Assembly (NCBI GenBank): GCA_006384855.1 | Contig: VCJN01001560.1 | Location: forward strand, 62,001 to 126,000 | Length of the DNA stretch: 64,000 nt | Reading direction: 5' to 3' | Source: Tetraselmis striata | Taxonomy: Eukaryota; Chlorophyta; Chlorodendrophyceae; Chlorodendrales; Chlorodendraceae | In this document: positions 44,579 to 55,837 of the stretch, one piece after another | Layout: every line of letters begins with the position of its first letter | Position numbering within the stretch: position 1 is the stretch's first letter | Made by a program: the position numbers and the translations under genes | The notes under the pieces: generated by a model | What the model was told of the DNA's origin: nothing | The model's database searches: none | What the model saw: the letters and a program-made list of their open reading frames with translations, nothing else

Positions 44579-47500
44579 ATGGCGCTCCCCATGCCGCGCC
44601 GGCGGGCGGGCGGTGCCGCGGCGCTGCTCTGCCTGACGGCCCTCCTAGCGGCCAGCGGGCTCGCGGCGGCGAAGAAGGTAGTGGAGCTTAGCCCGCAGGC
44701 GTTCGCCAACATGCGCGATAAGTCGAAGAAGCTCCTGCTGGTGGAATTTTACTCTCCGGGTGCGTGCGTTCGACCCCCCCCCCCCCCCCCCCCCCAACAC
44801 CCCGGCCGGAGACTCCGAGCTGCCGACAGCGGGGCCTCCCCGTGCCGCCGTCCACCCCTCGTCTCGGCGCTGAAATTCGATTCATCCCACACAGACTGCT
44901 ATCATTGCCAGGCGATGGACCCAGTGCTGGAGGGCGTGGCGGAGAAGCTGGGAAACAAGGTGACGGTGGTGAAGATCGACTCGCGCTCGGCGCACGACCT
45001 CAACCGCGAGCTCAAGGTCCGCGGCACGCCAACGATGCTGATGTTCAAGGACGGGCAGGAGATCACGGAGGCACGCGAGGACATCCAGGTGAGCGCCCCC
45101 GCCTCTTTCCACATATCTCTTGCCTAATTCGTTGTTCTATGAGCGTATGAGCAGTTGGAAGCAGGTCTGACCCCCCCCCCCCCCCCCCCCCCCCTCCTCC
45201 CGTTCGCCCCTCGTTCCTTGGCATGGCGGCAGGGCTACCGAACCGTGGACGTGTTGTCCTCCTTTGTGGCCAGGCACATGGTGCCGGAGGTCACGGACGT
45301 CAGCAGCGTGGAGGAGGTGGACGAACTGGTGGAGGAGGAGGGCCTCGTGGTGATGGGGCTGTTCAACAATGCGACGGACAAGTACACGCAGACCTTTGGC
45401 GAGGTGGCCAAGAAATGGCGGCGCTACATGCGCTTCGTGCGCGTCGCGGACACCGCGGCCGCCACCAGCTTCGCGGAGGCGTACGAGGTGGACGAGGTGC
45501 CCGCGGTGCTCATCGTGAAGCGGCGCGACGTGGTGCTACAGTATGACGGCCAGCTCACCAAGCGAGCGGACCTCGAGGACTTTGTCAACATGTATGGCTT
45601 CCCGCTGGTGGGCAAGTGGGGCGTGCTCACCTACTACCGCTACAAGAACCGCTCGACGCCGCGCGTGTACCTCTTCCACACCGCCAACCAGGCGCAGGCG
45701 ATGGAGAGCGCCATGAACGCCCTCGAGGAGGTGGCCGCCGACTTCGACGAGGTGGGCGTCCCGGATCCTCAGCCCCCTCCCGCTACCCCCCCCCCCCCCC
45801 CCCGCCCGCCGTACTTCGCGCTCCTCCCCTCTCTCTGACAGTGCTCATGGGGGGCCAGAGTCTGAGCACAGGGCGCATACCCACGCGGCGCACAGGTCAG
45901 CTTCATGACCGTTAACCACGAGGCTTCGGAGAGCGACAAGATCCGCATCATGCACAAAGTGGGCCTCACCGACTTCAGCATGCCGGCCATTGCGGCCGCG
46001 CCCGCCAGCGGCGAGGGCTCCCTCGCGATGGACCAGCTGCAGGTGCATGCCCACCCCCCCTTCGCCCCCAATACCCCTGCATCGGCTTTCTGTTTCCCCT
46101 CCTGCTGGCCTCCGCTGACGACGCTCGCCGCCTTGCCGCAGAACATCACCGCCGACAGCGTCCGCGCCTTCATGAACCGCTTCGCCTCGGAGGGCTGGTT
46201 CGACAAGAAGCACCGCTGCGACGTCATCCAGGTCGGCCTCATTCCTCGCGCCCTCCACTCCCTCCCTCATGGCAGCATGCATGCAGCGCCCGCCTGCCAG
46301 CTCCCTCTGCTTCGGACCGGCTTCCTCGCGTGCATTGCGCCCTCTGACCCCCCCCCCCCCCCCCCCCTCTCCGCCCTTCTCCGCCCCCCCCTCCTTAGTC
46401 GCCCAATGATCGCGAGGGCAACTACACCGGCGTCCTGCTGGACAACTATCGCAGCTACGTGGAGCGTGAGAAGTCGCGTCTGGGGCTTGTGGAGACCGAG
46501 ATCCGCGAGATCGACGAGTACGCCTTCCGCAAGGTCCGCCCGCGGGGCCAGCCCCCCCCCCCCCCCCCCCCCTCACCCCTCTCCACCCGCACAAAACACA
46601 CACATGCCGCAGAGTTGGCCGCTGCATGTGCGGGCCGGGGGTCAGGGGCTTTTCCGCTCCGCCGCCTGGAAAGGACTGTCAGGGTCATCGGTTTGATCAT
46701 TCTGGCCGATCTCAGCCCCGTTGCGCCCTGTCATGACACACCTTGGGCTCGATTTGCTCCATGCATGCCATGTAGGCTAGGCGTTCCGGTAGAAGGGTGC
46801 TGTGCCCAGGTTAGGAACGGCTCTGGGGGGTGTGCCGCTGACCCTTCACCCCCCCCCCCCCCACCCCCCCTTCCTCTTGGCCCCTTTCTGTTATTTGCTG
46901 GCACGCAGGTGGCGCAGAAGACGTGGCGCGACGTGCTGACGATCTACACCTGCCGCACCTGCCTGCACTCGCTGCACCTGGAGGACACGCTGCACAAGAT
47001 GGTGCGCCGCGGCGACCTGGCCGACCTGCTGGAGGAGGAGCTCATGATCGTGAAGGTGGACGTGGCGCTCACCAAGACGCTGCCGCAGAACCACATCAAG
47101 GAGCTGCCCGCCATGAAGTACACCTCGGCGCGATACAGGTGGGCGCCTCTCCCCCTCCCCCCCCCCCTTTTTATCCACGGGGAGATTTGTTGGTATGAAA
47201 CACACGCTCACACACACATGTGCATATATTACATGTATCAAGATGGTTTTATGTACCGTATTCACCGTGTGCATGTATTTGTACATATGTAGACAGTGTG
47301 TAGTTACAATATATGAAACATGTAATACATTAGAGTCGGGGAAGCGGGGGGGGGGGGGGGGGGGCTCTCGCAGCCCCTCTTGTGGGTCTGATGGGCAATG
47401 TGGGGCAACAATGGGTCAGGTGAAGGAACGGGTCGGCCATGAGTGAGGGGTAAGGGGCGCTGGCCGGGTCGCGGCAGAAGAGGGTGCGGGGCCAAGGCGG

Positions 47501-47833
47501 CCTTCCCGCGCTCGAGTGCCCTCTGCACCTCTGAACTCCGCCGCCCCATCCCCCCCTTTGCGCCCGGCTGGCAGGGACTTCCCCAACTGGTTCCAGGGCT
47601 CCCCGTACGAGCCGGAGGACATCTTCCAGTTCATCCGCGCGTACCACAGCATGCGGCACGTGGAGATCCCGGGCGAGGGGCCGTCGCCCTTCAGCAAGAA
47701 GCCAGACCGCAAGCTGGCGGAGGACGCGCTGGACCAGGAGCTCGCGGCGCGCACGGACGACCTGAGCGACGAGGAGATCGAGGAGCTGGAGGCGCTGGCG
47801 CGCAACGTGGGCATCAAGCGGGACGAGCTCTGA
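44579..47833 (+). CDS. ER-resident protein disulfide isomerase-like protein, RDEL ending
   Basis: Eight exons: 44579-44759, 44895-45088, 45233-45751, 45896-46042, 46142-46231, 46399-46533, 46909-47138, 47575-47833. Phases close, giving 584 residues. Residues 1-31 are a signal peptide (basic start, then a Leu/Ala core). The first thioredoxin domain has active site C62-Y-H-C65 after 'LLVEFYSPD' and cis-Pro in 'RGTPTMLMF'. Two middle domains lack CxxC (b and b'-like; 'DEVPAVLIVK'). A last domain has C437-R-T-C440. The acidic tail ends IKRDEL, an ER-retrieval signal. The family oxidises and rearranges disulfides of secretory proteins. CYHC and CRTC replace the classical CGHC, so redox strength or substrate choice probably differs. 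Introns 1, 2, 3, 5, 6 and 7 contain C runs. Confidence 0.9.
44774..44795 (+). repeat. Poly(C) tract in PDI intron 1
   Basis: 22 C residues starting 14 bases after the donor. Similar tracts lie at 45171-45194, 45786-45803, 46348-46367, 46552-46572, 46849-46862 and 47157-47167. A G run is at 47346-47364. Confidence 0.95.
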
Positions 47834-48251
47834 GCTGGTTGGTGGAGCCAGTGCCGAGACTGCCTGGGGAGGCGGGGGCTTTGCCGGGAGAGGGTGGCAA
47901 GCGGCCGCGCCCGCAGGGGTGTGTGTGTGGGGGGTCGTGACCTCTGCATCCTGGAGCATCTTGAGGGCGGTTACCGGGTAGCCCCACCCCGGGCTCTCCC
48001 CCTTCCCCCTCTCCCTTTCCCCTGCTAGCACCCCACGCACAGCCAGCTGCAGCCGCAACGGATGCGCAGTGGGGGCGTGTGAAGGCCTGCGCCCCAAAAA
48101 AGGAGAGTAAATTAAGAAGGGAAGGAATCTTCCGGCCTCCGCGGGCGCTATGCACCCCCACTCCCACCCCATCCCTCTCCCCCCTTCCCCCTTCCCCTTT
48201 CCCCCTCTAATGGCAAGCCTCTCGCTAGTTGTGGCTGGTGACCCCTCCCCC

Positions 48252-48887
48252 TCACTGGGCGCTGGAAAAGGCGACAAGGTTGAAGTTGAGGCTGTCCGTC
48301 CTGCGAGGGGGGAGACACAGCAAAGAGAGGGCGGCCGAGGGGAGAGGGGATTAGGGCTTGCTAGGGCTAACTCAGGGTTTTGTGCCATGCAGCGCTGGCC
48401 CACAGGCTACCATGGGGACAGGACATCAAGGAGCGGAAAGGGGAGGGGAGGGGGTTGGAGGGTTTAGGGCTTGATCGGGCGGATTCAGAGTTTCATGTGA
48501 GGCAGAAATGGCCCACAGGCTAACATGGAAACCTGGTAGCAGGTACCATGGGGAAGGTCATCAAAGACAGGAAGGAAAGAAGGCGAGGGGGGGGGGGGGG
48601 GGGGGTGCTTGCTAGGGCCAAGTCAGGGCTTTATGTGAGGCAGCACTGGTCGATATGCTACAATGGGAATCAGGTACACCTGCACCATGGGAAAAGACAT
48701 GACCTGTACCAAGAGAGAGAAGGGAAGGGAAGGGCCCCCGCCCCGCGCACCTCTGCATGAACTGGCGCACCACGCCGCACGCGTCCGACAGCAGGGTGGC
48801 CTGGCTGGAGGGCCCGTGGTTCACGGGTGCGCTCTTGCGGCCGTCCAGCTCGTACAGGCAGCCTGCCGGCGCGGCGGCACAGCGCGG

Positions 48888-48921
<34 letters not shown>

Positions 48922-50732
48922 GAGCAGCCTGGCCTGGGCAGCCGGCGGCAGCGTGATGTCGGCGGGAGCGCCTGCAATGATCGCAATGTATTGTAGTTAC
49001 ATGCTCGTGCGCGTATGTGAATGTATGTGATCGCATTTGCGTACCCTATTTAGCATTGCTTATATATGCATATGTATAGATATATATGTGTATATATCAT
49101 AGAAAATATGTGTGTGTGTGAGTGTGTGTGAAGACGGGCGTTTGCCGCGGTCCCATGTGGTCACAAGCGCACCGGGAAGGGTGAGACAATCAAAGGTTGA
49201 CACCCTGGATGGGACCGCCATCCCGTTGCCTATGCACACGTGGTTTGGCAGCTTAGCACCCGTGTAGAGTGGTTAATATACACATACCGATATATACAGC
49301 ATACATGTAGAGGTTTCTGTAATGTAGGTATCAGACACGCTTGAGAACTGTTGTTATATGGGCGGACTTAGTGGAAAGGATGGATGAGGTCTCTGTAGTC
49401 AGAGTGGCGCCCTGCGCACCGTCCTTATGCACAAAGGTCACAAAGTGCAGGTTGATGTTCTCCAGGTCCTCCGGCGGCGCCGAGTCGCCCCCCGCGGCCG
49501 CGGCCTGGTGCGCCTCCTCGATGTCCGGCGCGCCCTCCGGCGGCTCCTCCAGGTACTTGGCGCGCTGCATGGGGTCCAGCGCGCCGCAGCCCTGGCAGGC
49601 GTTGGCTCACAGCGGCCGCGTCAGCACGAGCCATGGCATTTAAGGAGGGAGGGTGGGGGGGATGGGAGGGGGGGGGGGGGGGGGGCGCTCACCGCGAAGA
49701 AGCGGTCGAGGAAGCTCTCCGGCGCTGGAGGGAATGGGGGTGACAGGAGGGGGCAGTTAGGACAGGGCGGAGGGCTCTCAGGCAGGCCGCTGAGGTAGCC
49801 TGGGAGGTGGGCTGCGCTGGCCACGGCGGCGACAGGCGTGCACCCACCGATAGACAGCAGCTCGCGATTGTTGGCGATGGAGTGCAGCAGGCCCACGGTG
49901 CCGCACGCATTGCCCACCGTCTGCTTGGTGTACCACACGCCGGGCGACACCGTCTGCCCCGCCAGCGTGGCGTCCTCTGTTGCGGCCGGGCAGGCGCGGC
50001 CAGGGCGGCTCAGCGCCGCGCCCGCTGGTCAGGTGATGGAGGGCAGGTTGGGGGGGGGGGGGGGGGGGGGGGGGTGGGGGCATCTGGGCCGGGAGTCAAG
50101 GCAGGGAGGCGCACAGACCCTCCGCGCGCGCCTTTTCCGATGCCTCGGTGATGGGGAACACCATGAGCACCGCCAGCACGGGTTGCGGCACCATCGCCAG
50201 CAGCTCCTGCCGTTGCCGTCACGACAAGCCAACGTGTCAACCGTACAGCCTTCCGAGCGCGGACTCAACTGCGGAGAGGGCACAGTGGTGTACATAGGCA
50301 CCCGTGCGGCACGCATCCAGCGCTACCACCGCGGCCCTGCGGCCCACAATGCCAGCAGTGCACACGACCCACCCGCCGCCACGCGGCCCGTCACCGCTTG
50401 CAGCCCGCGGCGCACCTCGTCCATGCCGAACACGTCAGTGAAGGCAAAGTTGCTGGTGTCCATGCCGAGCTTGCCGACGAAGGCGTTCATCACCTGCACG
50501 CGACAAGGCACCGCCACGAATGTCGGGTAAGGGAGGAGACCGGCAGCTGGAAACCCGCCCCTGACGCCACTCGGGCCAGCAGCCCTGCCTTAAGCACGGA
50601 GAGGGTCCGCTGCTGGCTGCGAGAGTCGGTGCACTGCGCGCGGCGTGTGCCGCGCTTGCTGTCAGGCGGGCGGGCGCGCAGCACCTCCGGGTTGCTCTCC
50701 AGCGGCAGCCAGCGCTTGTGGGCGCCTCCCAT
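48252..50732 (-). CDS. UCHL3: Ubiquitin C-terminal hydrolase, UCHL3 type
   Basis: Eight exons (reverse): 50685-50732, 50416-50493, 50119-50206, 49848-49976, 49693-49724, 49420-49591, 48751-48862, 48252-48300. Phases close, giving 235 residues (human UCHL3 has 230). The protein opens '[15 protein letters not shown]' and continues '[18 protein letters not shown]'. The cysteine-protease centre is complete: Q90, C96 (in '[15 protein letters not shown]'), H174 ('[12 protein letters not shown]') and D189 ('YELDGR'). The last exon, '[15 protein letters not shown]', is short and lies 450 bases downstream, but it matches the family's final strand. UCHL3 enzymes trim small adducts from ubiquitin and NEDD8 C-termini in the cytosol and nucleus. 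Introns 3, 5, 6 and 7 carry G runs (C on the coding strand). The gene ends 418 bases from the PDI stop, tail to tail. Confidence 0.93.
48310..48720 (-). repeat. Three diverged tandem units in UCH intron 7
   Basis: Three units of about 120-150 bp (about 48312-48425, 48440-48600, 48600-48720). Each contains 'tagggc..g', 'tcagggttt.tgt', 'gccatgcag.gctggcccacaggcta.catggg'-like blocks and a purine-rich end. Unit two is followed by a 19-base G run (48587-48605). Confidence 0.6.
48889..48919 (-). repeat. Longest homopolymer: 31 G in UCH intron 6
   Basis: Thirty-one G on the + strand (C on the coding strand), 27 bases before the exon 7 acceptor on the reverse strand. Other UCH tracts lie at 49668-49685 (18) and 50050-50074 (25). 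Confidence 0.95.
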
Positions 50733-51369
50733 GATGGTGACGTGGTCCCGGCGGGGCAGTGCGGGGGCTGGATTGCTGCGGCCAATGAGACGGCGGGCAG
50801 GAGAGCGTTCGAGTGTGACGGTGAGTAGTGAGCAGGGAGTGCCAACGAGCGACCGCTGGCGGACAACGAGGCTCTGGGATCAGCCAACGCATCGTCAGCT
50901 GCCCGTCCCCAGATCACAATAAAGCAATAGAGCTTCTCGGCACGGGCGCAAATCCTGCAGTGCAGTATTGTACGTACATTATGGATTACATGAGCTAGCA
51001 GCAGAAGGCGATATCGGAAATCACCAAAATAAAAGGTACGTACGTACATTATCCACTAGATAGTCGCTACATCGAGGATTGTACCCTGGTGCTGCAGCTG
51101 TAATATCGACTAATCCTTAATTAAGTCGTTACATAAAATAAGGAATAACGCGACGAGTCGACCGCCATGCAGCAGACGGACCGCCGAGGAATATTGGGCT
51201 TTAAATATATTTTGTTCATAAATAATAAACGGGTAGATCTGGTATTTATTAGCCCGCATTTCAGTTTAAGTACTAATAAACGCTGCAGACGTAAGTAGTC
51301 GTAAATAGCAGACAGACATAATAGATAGCCTGAGTGATTCGAATCACGAGTATTTTTAGTCGCATAAAC
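50733..51369. other. 5' region of UCH and AT-rich spacer
   Basis: GC-rich up to about 50900 (leader of UCH), then AT-rich with no gene. It includes the repeated short motif 'ggtacgtacgtacatta' (about 50970 and 51035). Confidence 0.45.
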
Positions 51370-51620
51370 AAGTGATGTCCGCATTTCACCTCCTGGCGCA
51401 ATCCTGCAATCTTTTTGCCCCCAGCCCGCACAGCGACCATTTGATGTAGCGACGACTTAAATAGAGCAAGCATTCATTTATGTTCGCCTTTCAGTGTCCG
51501 CATTTCGCTTCCTGACTGCCGTCGTCCAGAAATTTCGCATCCCGCCCGCACATTAGCGACTACTTGTAGGCCTCTCAGTCAGGTTTATCCAGTGTCCGAC
51601 TGTCCGCATTTCCAGGAAGG
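51370..51620 (+). repeat. Satellite-like units, cluster 1
   Basis: Three diverged units of about 80-110 bp built on 'tgtccgcatttcgcctcc...gccgtcgtccagcaatttcgc...cccgcccgcacat.agcgac'. The same unit recurs at 53160-53226, in the array 53750-54330, and at 55690-55790. Confidence 0.6.
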
Positions 51621-51887
51621 GTGGGGGCGCAGCCACACTGCCGAAAATATGCTTTGGCATAATTACAAGCCTTTTGGAGGGGCCAGAGGGCCCAAGAGGC
51701 AGACCCGCAAACTTGAACGAAAAGAGGGGAGGGTGGGCGTGGCTGTCGCGGCGCGACCCCATGGTGGGTGCGCCGCGACAAGGAAAGATGGGGATAGGCA
51801 AGCACACCGGTGCTTTAAGCACACAACGAAGCAACATGCGGAAGCAACGCTACCCGGGATGGATGCGTCGGGAACCGCACGCGGGTA

Positions 51888-52041
51888 GTGTCGTACGGGA
51901 GTACGGTGTTGATGCAACTACTCGAGGCGTTGCAGGGTCGATGCATTTCCTCGGGCGGTACGGCATACTAGCACCGGACATACTGCCGTGCACCGCGTCT
52001 GCTAAGTAGACGACAAGGGAATGGAAACCTCAACTACTAGT
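51888..52041 (+). repeat. Direct repeat flanking the 68-bp array (left)
   Basis: Matches 52992-53157: 'gtgtcgtacgggagta', 'cggcatactagcaccggaca' and 'gggaatggaaacc' in the same order. The two copies bracket the minisatellite. 51620-51887 shows no gene. Confidence 0.75.
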
Positions 52042-52249
52042 CTTAAAATTTCAAGGAATAAGGGTAGGGGTGCAGGCACATTGCCAACATATCTTGGGCG
52101 CCGGCCGGGGGGCGCCGGCCGGGCGGGAGAGCAGCACCTGCCCACGAGAAAAACCGGTGGCTACCGTCGCAAGGCGGGGCGTGATAAGGGCGGGCGGGGG
52201 AGAAGCGGACAATGTAGTAGTAGCCATTTCCAGGCAGCGACGGATTGAT

Positions 52250-52991
52250 GGCGTCGACCAACTGAGTGTCCGGGGGCTGCGAGAGTAACTTGGGCACAAT
52301 ATGCGGCGGCGGCTCGATGGCGAAAAACCAGTTGCGTGCCCGGGCTGCGAAAGCGACCGGGGCACGGGGTGCAGCGGCGGCCCATTGGCGCCGACCTACT
52401 GCGTGCCCATGCCGTGAAAGGCTCCGGGCCCATGATACAGTGGCGGCACGATGGGGCCGGCGAGCTGCGTGTCCGGTCTGCGGAGGCGACCGGGGCACAT
52501 GGTGCAAGGACGGCTTGACGGCGCCGACCAGCTGCGTGCCCGGACCGCGGAAGCGACCAGGGTTTAGGGTTTTAGCCACCATGGTGCAGTGACGGTCCGT
52601 TGGCGCCGACCGGCTACTGCGTGCGCATGCCGCGTAAGCGACCGGGGCGCATGGTGAATGACGGCGTCTTGGCGCCGACCAGCCGCTTGCGCAGGCCGCG
52701 GAGGCGGCTAGGGCACATGGCACAGGGACGGCTTGACGGCGTCGACCCGGTGCGTGCCGGAGGCTGCGACAACAACCGAGGCACAGCGTGCAACGGCGGC
52801 CCGTTGACGCCGACTAGCTGCGTTCCCTTGCCGCGGAAGCGACCGGGACACATGATGCGCTGGCGGTCTGATGGAGCCGACCTATTGCGTGCCCCACGAG
52901 GCTGCGACAGCAATCGAGGCACAACGGCCAGCGGCGGCCCGTTGGCGCCGACCAACTGCGTGCGTAGACCGCGGCAGCGACCGGGGCACAG
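52250..52991 (+). repeat. Minisatellite: about 11 units of ~68 bp
   Basis: Units begin with 'gccgacc.actgcgtgc' at about 52255, 52323, 52391, 52459, 52527, 52604, 52675, 52742, 52811, 52877 and 52948. Each continues with 'cgcggaagcgaccggggcacatggtgca' and a 'cggcc.gttg' join. Spacing is 66-71 bp, with one 77-bp unit that holds a 'tttagggttttag' insert. Open frames across it are a by-product of the GC-rich repeat. Confidence 0.85.
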
Positions 52992-53157
52992 GTGTCGTAC
53001 GGGAGTATGGTGTCGATGCAGCTCCTAGAGGCGCTGCGGGGTCGATGGAGCTCCTCGGGGGTAACGGCATACTAGCACCGGACATACTAGGACCGTATTT
53101 GCGCCGTACCGCGCTTGCGAAGTATACTACATGGGAATGGAAACCCCGACTACTAGT
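52992..53157 (+). repeat. Direct repeat flanking the 68-bp array (right)
   Basis: Partner of 51888-52041, with substitutions and a short insertion near 53090-53120. Confidence 0.75.
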
Positions 53158-53224
53158 AAAAGCCATTTCGCGCGCCTCCCGCCGGTCGTCGTCCAGCAAA
53201 TTCGGCTCCCGCCCCTACATGTAC

Positions 53225-53710
53225 TAGTGTATGTGAATTACAAATAAGGCAGTAACAAATCCACCGCGAAAAGCAATACTAAAGGATCAACAAAGCAAGC
53301 CGCCTAAAAGCAGCCCGCATCCCGCACAAGGCGGGATGGATGAGTGATGCGCGCACGGTTCAGAGTCCGGGCCATGTGTGCATGTGTGTGCGAGGGTGGT
53401 CCACGGACGTGCTGTGCAGCTTTGGCAACGGGATGGCGGACGAATTTGCGCCGTCTGATGAGGCAGCGAGCACGCTCTCGAGCCGCCACCGAGCGCTCAG
53501 GACCCCGAGGAAATCTCTTGCCAGTAAGGCGCCTGGTGAGCCCAGGTGCAGTGAGGGCCCTGCAATGAGAGGGCACCCCGATCCGCGGCCAGGCATGCGA
53601 CACCGCGCACATTGCGTGCGCACCCTAGCTATTGCTAACCTCACCCACTTTGCCGAAGACTATGCCCATGTACTCCGACATATCCAAGATGTCTCGAAGA
53701 CGGCCATTAT
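53225..53710 (-). mobile_element. 5'-truncated copy of the LINE-type element (reverse)
   Basis: On the reverse strand this matches the second half and 3' tail of the ORF at 29923-31071 ('SPEVSK'-like region through 'ITHPSRLVRDAGCF' and the noncoding tail). It starts at about codon 250 of that ORF and contains frame-disrupting changes. It keeps the shared tail 'gaattacaaat...acaaatccaccgcg'. Confidence 0.7.
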
Positions 53711-53749
53711 CAACCTAAACATGTACCGGTAGCGACTAATCCTTATGTA

Positions 53750-54330
53750 TTCGCCTTTCAGCGTCCGCATTTATTCGCCTCCCACCCGTAGTTGTCAGCC
53801 AGCAATTTCGCATATTAGCGACTATTTAGCGACTATTCGCCTTGATTGTTTGCATCTCGCCTCCCGCCGGCCGTCATCCAGCAATTTCGCATCCCGCCCA
53901 CATATCGGCGAATATTTCTTCGCTTGTAGTCGCAATTCAGTGTCAGCATTAAATTTCGCCTCCCGCCCGATTCATAGCGAGTAGCAAGTAGCGAGTCTAT
54001 ATTATTCGCTCTTATTCGCTATTATTATCAGTGTCCGCGTTTCGCCTCCTCCCCGCCGTCGTCCTGCGATTTCGTCTCCCGCTCGCGTATCAATGACTAT
54101 TTACAGGCCTTTCAGTGTCCGCATTTCGCCTCCTCCCCGCCGGCGGTCGTCCAGCAATTTCGCGCCCCCCCCCCCCCCCCCCCCCCGCTTGCTACGATAG
54201 TACATGTAGCGACTATATTTATTCGCCCAGTGTTTCAGTGTACCCCGCATTTCGCCTCCTGCATGCCGTCGTCCAAAAATTTCGCCTCCGGCCAGACTCC
54301 CGCCAGCACATGTAGCGACTGCTCGTCGCT
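53750..54330 (+). repeat. Satellite-like array, about 6 units of 80-110 bp
   Basis: Tandem degenerate units with 'cagtgtccgcatttcgcctcc', 'cgtcgtccagcaatttcgc' and 'gcgactattt' repeat through this stretch. A 22-base C run (54165-54186) lies in one unit. Confidence 0.75.
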
Positions 54331-55837
54331 ATGTCTTTATTTTACACCCCTCCACATAAGTATGGGATTTGCAAATTCGATGCACATGCCCATGCTCGGC
54401 TACACCGAGACCGTGGGCGTGTGCATGCATGTTCCTCAGAGTCGTACGGCTGGGGGGAAATGCCGCGATAGCGCAATACACCCCATATTGCCACGCGGCA
54501 GCCGTTGCCGTCAACACTTTCATTTACGCACTAGCGCTAGCACTTCAAAACCACAAATTGCGCCACTCGTGTGCATAAACAGGCATGGGACACCACGGCC
54601 CCCGTATTCATACCACATCACCCTTGGTATGATAACTATCCACCATACACGCCAGGCATTGAAATTTGGCCATTCACGACCTGGACCAAGCTCCACGTGT
54701 CGATTATGATGGTTTATGTGCAAAATCATGGAAAAAATGCGGATGTGATCGCTGCACGCGCGGGCGGGAGATAGAGGGTTCTCGCGGCCTCCGTGCCGTA
54801 GGGCAAAGCTTTTCTATAGTAGTGCATGGCCGCATGCTCATAGCGCGCCATGGTGAGCCCAGTGGGACGGCAATGGCGTGCACCTTTCTGCGTCGATGCT
54901 GATAGAAGTAATGTTGTGAAAGGGGGGATTTGGCATGGCGGCCATGGGCATCGCTGAAGGGGGATGTGCCAAGTTTGAGTGGTCCGTGCCCGAGTATACA
55001 AGCAACGCACTGTCCCGCCTCCGCGTATCAGGTTTTGAGACCCACTTGGCGTAAAGTTTTATGCCAATGTGTTGACAACACGCTGACACAAACGTCAGAT
55101 TTCGACCTATTATTTCTAAAAAGTGCCGGAATGATCTCAGAGAACCGTGCTGAAGCTGAAGACGTTGTAGCCATGCTCCCATATATTTAGTGGTATTTAT
55201 ATTGTTTGACGTTTTCTCGCAACTAACGCACTGAGCGATACCGCGAGTTCGAGAGTTGCACCACAAGGCGGCACTGCAGTGGCGATGGTATCACGCCATG
55301 CATGGGCGCACGCCACTATGGCTCCACCCTACCCAAGAATACCCTAGCCTCTTTGCTCACATGTTTCCTCGCCCACCCATGGCCATCCCACCATGCAATG
55401 GTTTATGCATGCACGGCGGGACGTGCGGGGCACCCACCCCCGTTGTTTTGGGGGTACTGAGAACGCTCAATGTAGCGCGCAAATATTATAGGACACTTGT
55501 TATGGCCAAAGGGCTTGCTAACACTAGGGTGGTAAAGGCTGAGTATAAATGTGCAACATCCCAGGATTTCAGGTCATAAAGCCTAGATTTGGCTGCTCTA
55601 CTATTCGTAAGCTCGGATTTGGCGAGACAGCGGCCTGGGACTTTTGTGCAGGGGTGTAGTTTATAGCAGCGGCTTTATTTCATTTTTCGCGTTTCAGTCT
55701 CAGCATTTCGCCTCTTGCCCGATCTCGTTGTCGTCGAGGAATTTCGCCTCTCGCCAGCATGGTAGCGACTATTTATCCGCCCTTCAGCGTCGACTTGTTC
55801 AGCATCATTTTTCAGTGTAACATGAATGTTAAGCACC
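54331..55837. other. Spacer, no gene seen
   Basis: 1.5 kb of mixed composition with only short unsupported frames. One stray satellite unit lies at 55690-55790. Confidence 0.45.

Noticed and set aside
51338-51360. Possible tRNA B-box-like 'gattcgaatc'
   Set aside because: It is a short palindrome with no A box, no cloverleaf arms and no terminator at tRNA distance.
52560-52580. Telomere repeat tract
   Set aside because: Only a 'tttagggtttta' insert inside one minisatellite unit; there is no tandem run of telomere repeats.
52043-52955. Several long overlapping open frames on both strands
   Set aside because: They are a by-product of the 68-bp GC-rich tandem repeat and show no protein family or codon bias.
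52250-52991. CRISPR-like array
   Set aside because: The units are contiguous and similar throughout, without alternating conserved repeats and unique spacers, and the host is a eukaryote.
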